Source: Stichopus chloronotus
Taxonomy: Eukaryota; Echinodermata; Holothuroidea; Aspidochirotida; Stichopodidae
DNA length: 64,000 nt
NCBI GenBank assembly: GCA_021234535.1
Contig: CM037830.1
Coordinates: forward strand, 4,934,170 to 4,998,169
Direction of reading: 5' to 3'
Shown: positions 59,880 through 64,000 of the stretch, one piece after another
Layout of the letters: every line of letters starts with the position of its first letter
Numbering within the stretch: the first letter of the stretch is position 1
Notes under the pieces: generated by a model
Databases searched by the model: none
What the model saw: only the letters and a program-made list of their open reading frames with translations
What the model was told of the DNA's origin: nothing
Program-made: the position numbers and the translations under genes

Positions 59880-60011
59880 CTTGAGAGGCAAGGATTGTCA
59901 GCAATAGGATAGCTTCTTCCAGCACCAATGGGATGTCACGATGGGTCGTTAATAGATCTATGAACACCTTGTGGTGATCCTGCTCCACAAATTCAATTTG
60001 CAGGTTATCCT
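59880..60011 (-). CDS. LRRK2: LRRK2 exon W5, armadillo region
   Basis: Encodes EDNLQIEFVEQDHHKVFIDL and then PLVLEEAILLLTILASQG. Acceptor TTTCTTTCAG, donor GTAAATG, phase 1 in and 1 out, so the exon is symmetric. Confidence 0.75.
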
Positions 60012-60179
60012 CTGAAAGAAAATCCAAAAATGTTTATGTCACTTCATATAATCACTGACGAATAAAATTACAGTAAATGAGACTGTTGCTTGGTTTCTTG
60101 GGATACAAACACCAATCACAGTGATCAATTCAGTGTCTCTAATGGAGGATGCATAAAATTTGCATATTTGATGACTTAC

Positions 60180-60314
60180 CTCCGATCAAGAGGTATCTGA
60201 TGGCTCTGCAAGCAGAGCTCTGGAGGGACCCATCAGATTTAAATTTTTCGTCCAGCATGTTCTCAAGTACCATGTCAAGCATGTGTTCATTCAACAACAG
60301 AGGTCTTGATTTAT
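60180..60314 (-). CDS. LRRK2: LRRK2 exon W4, armadillo region
   Basis: Encodes DKSRPLLLNEHMLDMVLENM and, further on, SSACRAIRYLLIG. Acceptor TTTATTTTAAG, donor GTAAGTC. Phase 1 in and phase 1 out. Counterpart of the human segment with VHQLILKMLTVHNASVNLSV. Confidence 0.75.
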
Positions 60315-62674
60315 CTTAAAATAAACAAAAAAAAAGAATGAAAATACATGTTTAATAACAAGTATCCAGCAGATCTTAATGCCTTTTTAATGCCTTGAGC
60401 AAATTTTACATTTTGAGCAAAATGAATTTGGAACATAGTAGAGCAGAATCATTCCTCATCATTTCTCATCTTGAACACTCTCAAATTTTACTTTATAAAA
60501 CCTAAAAATTATTACAGATAGACACCTCCACCTGATGTGTTGCAACACCGTTCAAACACAGGGATATTGATCATGCTTTCATTACTAATAACAGAACAAC
60601 ATAAGCAACACTTCAACGCCTTCCTGAAATTCTAACTTGCACTTGTGAATTGCGCTTAATGTCAAATTGCATGATTCAAGACTCCCTGAGCGCTACATCA
60701 TAGCTGGCTACACAATGAATTTGAAATACTGCAGAGATAGATTTCCTTGTAAGTAACGATTTGTCCCTAATGAATGTCCACATGGAATATGAATCATAGA
60801 TATCAAACAAACAAACAAACAGAAAACCCTCAAACTTGATTGTGTTAAAATTACATATAATGGTAATTTCCTATAGAGGAAGCTGTTGGAAGAGACTTTT
60901 CATGTATGTAAAAAAAAATCAGTTATGTTCAGTTTGTATGAATAAACAATTGCAAATTGAGAATATTCCTTTCCCCTCTCTGTCTGGCTTTGCAGTAATT
61001 TGATCCTTCCTTCTTTGTTGTGAATACATAGAACAAAAACAATAGAAATGAAATATCATGAATACCATTCAAGTATTTATGTTGGCTGTAGTGTAAATGT
61101 GATTGTCAGTAATTGTGAGATGTACTAGCACCACCCTGATGAAAGAACATGTTTTTCTCAGTCACAATCGCTAACATCATCACTAAGGGACAAAAAGTCT
61201 TATAGTAAAATATAAATAACCAATCATACAGAGAAACCAAATAGCTGATACTTTGCTTGCTATTTCTAAAGCACAGGCAAAATTCTCACTGTAATTTGAG
61301 CAAAATTATTTCAAAAACACCTTGGTGGAATTCTCCTTTGAGAATGGCAACTTTTGTCAAATCCATAAGGAGAAAAACTCAATCACTACATATTAGCTGG
61401 ATACACAATAGAAGTGAAATTGAAATAATACAACCATAGGATCCACCTTACAGTAATAACCAAACTGTCTCTACTGTGCTATAACTTCACTGTGTGTACT
61501 AATATGCTGGTACAAGAATAACTACAAGTAACCAAGACCAGCTGTCATGTCACCTAAGTTGCCGGTAGATATTTTACATTGTGGTGAGTGTAACGATAAG
61601 GTACAAGGAAAAGTTGAACTGATAAATTGATGTAGCAACTAATAATCTGGTTGCCAAGGATTGCTAATTAAATTCTGAAAAAAAGGATTCAAACTGTTAT
61701 TAAGTTAAGTACAACAAATATAGAGCTAATATACATAATTTTCATTTTCTAGGTAGCATGATCTTGCCTTGTTCAATCCCTCCTGTATTTCAATATCAAG
61801 AATTACAGACATATTTCTTCTGTAGGTGTACTGTACAGTACAAGCTTGTGACTCTTAAAAACTAATAGTAGGGTCCACTTCTAAATATTCATCAGTTCAT
61901 TGCAACTACTTTGCATTTTTGCAAATTTTGTTATTGTGCAGCAAACACTTTGCTTTTGCTACTGTACGTATGAAACTCGAGCAAACTTCAATGTCACAAC
62001 AAAACCTATGTGCTGCTTTGAGAAACTGGCATCCAGTGGCCTACAATTTTAGGCCAGTCATTTGAGCATCTTCTTTTTTTCCTTCTTTTGCAGGGGGGGT
62101 GAATTTAATCTTTCATACCAGGTATCTTTTTTGTCTTGTTCTCTTTAACTCAAGATATTGCTGTTTGCGGAAAGACTGCTCTGGTCAAGAATGATTCCCA
62201 GTTGAATCAAGGTTACAAACTGCCATGTAACACCGGCAAATTATTACGAGGAACCTTTGTTTTCCTTTGAAATTTTTAAAGCTTATTTTAACCTTGAAAT
62301 TTTGCACCAGTGAAAAATAAGATGAGGTGCATTGTAGATTACCTACAAACATTGCGAGAATTGAGGTCATACGTCTTATACTATAGTATTGTTTAATTTA
62401 AGAAAGTTAAGATTATAAAAAATAAAAAGGACATTCAAGTAGTTGAGTTTGTGTGACATTACATGTTTCCCATGATGCAATGTGGCCATTTTATGATAGA
62501 TATTTCATTAATAATCCATAACTTACAAATGGAACATACTATTGATACACAGTTTACACCAACAAAGAGAGAAAACTATTTCTACCTCTTGGTAAAATAT
62601 CACTTTTCTTCAGCAACCAATCCCTTTAAGTTATCAGCAAGTCTGTGGTAGCACAGAAGATGAACAATACTCAC

Positions 62675-62763
62675 CGGAGCAAGCCAGAACACTGACGGTC
62701 TGAAACACTGTAGAGTGCATCTGAGGATCATTCTCATATTGCAGCAGTAAATCCTTGATGACA
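62675..62763 (-). CDS. LRRK2: LRRK2 exon W3, armadillo region
   Basis: Encodes SVIKDLLLQYENDPQMHSTV followed by FQTVSVLACSG. Acceptor CTTTACACAG, donor GTGAGTAT. The first base completes the codon of W2 and one base (G) is carried to W4. Resembles the ARM stretch near VLDSYMRVASVQQVG of human LRRK2. Confidence 0.75.
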
Positions 62764-63341
62764 CTGTGTAAAGAACAACAATCACATAACATGAAAAGGA
62801 AACAAAGAGAAAAAAACTGCGGTTCTCAGTTTGTGTAAATCCTTCATCGCTAAAATATAGCAAACTGCACAAGTCAGGGTGTGTGTGGAGGGGGGGAGGG
62901 CAATTTAATCCAAATTTCAATACATGAAAATTTACAAGCAGAGAAAGCACAAGATGTACCTAGTCAGTGACCGAGATGATCTCATATGTTTTGACAGTTG
63001 CCTACTGAATCAAAAGCTAACTGAATTAGTATGCTGTTCCATCTTTTCATTTCCTCTAATCAAGTCTCCTCATATTTGTTTACATTTGCCCTACATATTA
63101 TGTAAAGCTCACCCAACATCTAAGGGGTAATACAGTACACTGCGTTACCAGTTATGCTGGAGGACAAATTAATTCCTGTGATACAGTACAGTAGTTGCTT
63201 GGCACAGCCCTTCTTGCGTTTCTTCAATCTCTTCGGATGAAATTATCCTTTGAGATCCAATCTAGATTTACTTGAGATTCTAAACAGAATTTCATCCTAT
63301 CGAAATTGAAAAGAGAGCAAAAAGCAAAGGCATTCTCATAC

Positions 63342-63421
63342 CTGATGATATTCTTTTTTTCAATCAGAGCGAGAAGTTTTGGACTTGCCCTCATCATTGC
63401 ATTCAGAGTGGATAAACCGGC
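63342..63421 (-). CDS. LRRK2: LRRK2 exon W2, armadillo region
   Basis: Encodes AGLSTLNAMMRASPKLLALI and then EKKNII. The acceptor is a TTTTACTTGACAG tract and the donor is GTATGAG. Starts in phase 0 and ends with two bases (AG) that W3 completes. Helical, Leu-rich sequence as expected of an ARM repeat. Confidence 0.7.
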
Positions 63422-63981
63422 CTGTCAAGTAAAAGCAAGAACTTTTGTTAAATAGCACAAATAGCAAGAAAGTGAAACAAAGTAAAGAATTTTAAGCTAC
63501 CTCAGTAATTGTCAATGACTGAGATAAATCAGACTATGGAAAGGTATTTCAACTAGGTAGTATAAAACCCTCTCTGTTGATGTTCCTACTCAGTTTGACT
63601 GAGAAGTTCCACAAAATTCAGAGCGACATTTCAACTGCAAAACTGTAAACTGTATACATCCCTAATTGTTCAATGCTAGTATTCTTTATTCGGTAGTTTT
63701 CAAACGATACTGAAGAACAATAAAGGGAAAAGAAACAGACTATCACAAAAATTATTTAATTAACTGAACAGAAATATAATAAATAAAAATAAAACTGGAA
63801 GGCATATACTCTTCTTACATGTCAAGAGATGTCATTATGCATAATTCTACCACAGCAATGCACAGTACAATCGTAGGTCAAAGATTTGCAGTATGCAACA
63901 TCTGCTAGTTAGACTATTCGTTTGTACAGTGAATATACTGTGCAGACCATTAGGTTACAATACCCTCACAATTCTGCATAC

Positions 63982-64000
63982 CTTACACAGTGCTAACCAT
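63982..64000 (-). CDS. LRRK2: LRRK2 exon W1 (partial, cut by window edge)
   Basis: Only the 3' end is present. It reads WLALCK and ends at AAG before a GTATGC donor, in phase 0, matching the phase-0 start of W2. An alternative donor 5 bp away (GTAAGG) would give an in-frame stop, so I prefer this one. It is too short to identify alone. Confidence 0.4.

Larger units (their letters stand above)
55650..63981 (-). other. Introns around ARM exons at the right end
   Basis: Introns 55,650-57,359, 58,375-59,879, 60,315-62,674, 62,764-63,341 and 63,422-63,981 are AT-rich. Apart from a (CAAA)4 run at about 60,803, I see no repeats, RNA genes or extra exons in them. Confidence 0.5.
1..64000 (-). other. 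LRRK2: LRRK2-type Roco kinase gene, internal part spanning the whole window
   Basis: The family couples a ROC GTPase and COR dimerisation module to a Ser/Thr kinase that phosphorylates Rab GTPases on membranes. Here 47 exons (63,421 down to 517) join in phase, with one unresolved step near 43 kb, to about 1,860 codons in the order ARM, ANK, linker, LRR, ROC, COR. Marker strings seen are GYGGRGKSSL (P-loop), DIAGQED (switch II), IIIIGTHKDK (G4), LYFVQPEWLCKIMAQV and EEWFPGLNEID (COR). The ARM region and the LYFVxPxWLCKIMAQ match favour LRRK2 over LRRK1, which lacks ARM repeats. The start codon and the kinase and WD40 exons are outside the window, so neither promoter nor terminator is visible. 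A 20-kb COR intron hosts a gene on the other strand. Exon borders come from reading GT-AG sites and phases by eye; individual edges may be off. Confidence 0.93.

Noticed and set aside
63987..64000. Alternative donor GTAAGG for the edge exon
   Set aside because: With it the phase needed by W2 gives a TAG in frame; the donor five bases on keeps the frame open.
1..64000. CRISPR arrays, bacterial operons, tRNA or rRNA genes
   Set aside because: Introns, TATA and poly(A) signals show nuclear animal DNA; the tandem arrays lack regular spacers and no tRNA or rRNA fold was recognised.

Overview
The window is intron-rich, AT-rich animal DNA. There are no operons; exons of 55-230 bp are separated by introns of 0.3-20 kb with GT-AG borders. 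The whole 64 kb lies inside one gene on the minus strand, an LRRK2-type Roco kinase gene. I could chain 47 exons from coordinate 63,421 down to 517 by matching reading phase and by recalled similarity to human LRRK2, with one unresolved phase step near 43 kb. They encode about 1,860 residues: most of the armadillo region (63.4-45.6 kb), the ankyrin region (45.7-43.5 kb), a long Ser-rich linker (43-39.6 kb), leucine-rich repeats (39.1-30.8 kb), the ROC GTPase (30.3-27.4 kb) and COR (27.0-0.5 kb). The true N terminus lies beyond 64,000. The kinase and WD40 parts lie before coordinate 1.

A 20.1-kb intron (5,343-25,421) splits the COR coding sequence. On its opposite strand sits a complete five-exon gene for a small secreted fibrinogen-related (FReD) lectin-like protein of 271 residues (7,029-17,085), with a TATA box and a poly(A) signal. 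A broken partial copy of its last two exons lies 6.5 kb downstream (21,927-23,505). Its exon-4 acceptor is lost and it carries several single-base insertions.

The remaining introns hold low-complexity and dispersed repeats. These include an internally repeated family rich in TGACCTTTGACCT (a DR1-like nuclear-receptor site) and a 1-kb ATTCACA minisatellite. There are also short tandem arrays, an 86-bp palindrome with a CRE-like core, and several small hairpins. At least three repeat elements end in a similar way: a palindrome followed by an A-run.

Organism: an ARM-ANK-LRR-ROC-COR gene plus a minimal secreted FReD protein suggests an invertebrate deuterostome. An echinoderm, perhaps a sea cucumber (where 282-residue fibrinogen-like proteins are known), is my best guess, at low confidence. 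The two genes need not act together. LRRK2 is a cytosolic GTPase-kinase of membrane trafficking and immunity, and FReD proteins are usually secreted recognition lectins. Nesting links them only by position, with possible transcriptional interference.
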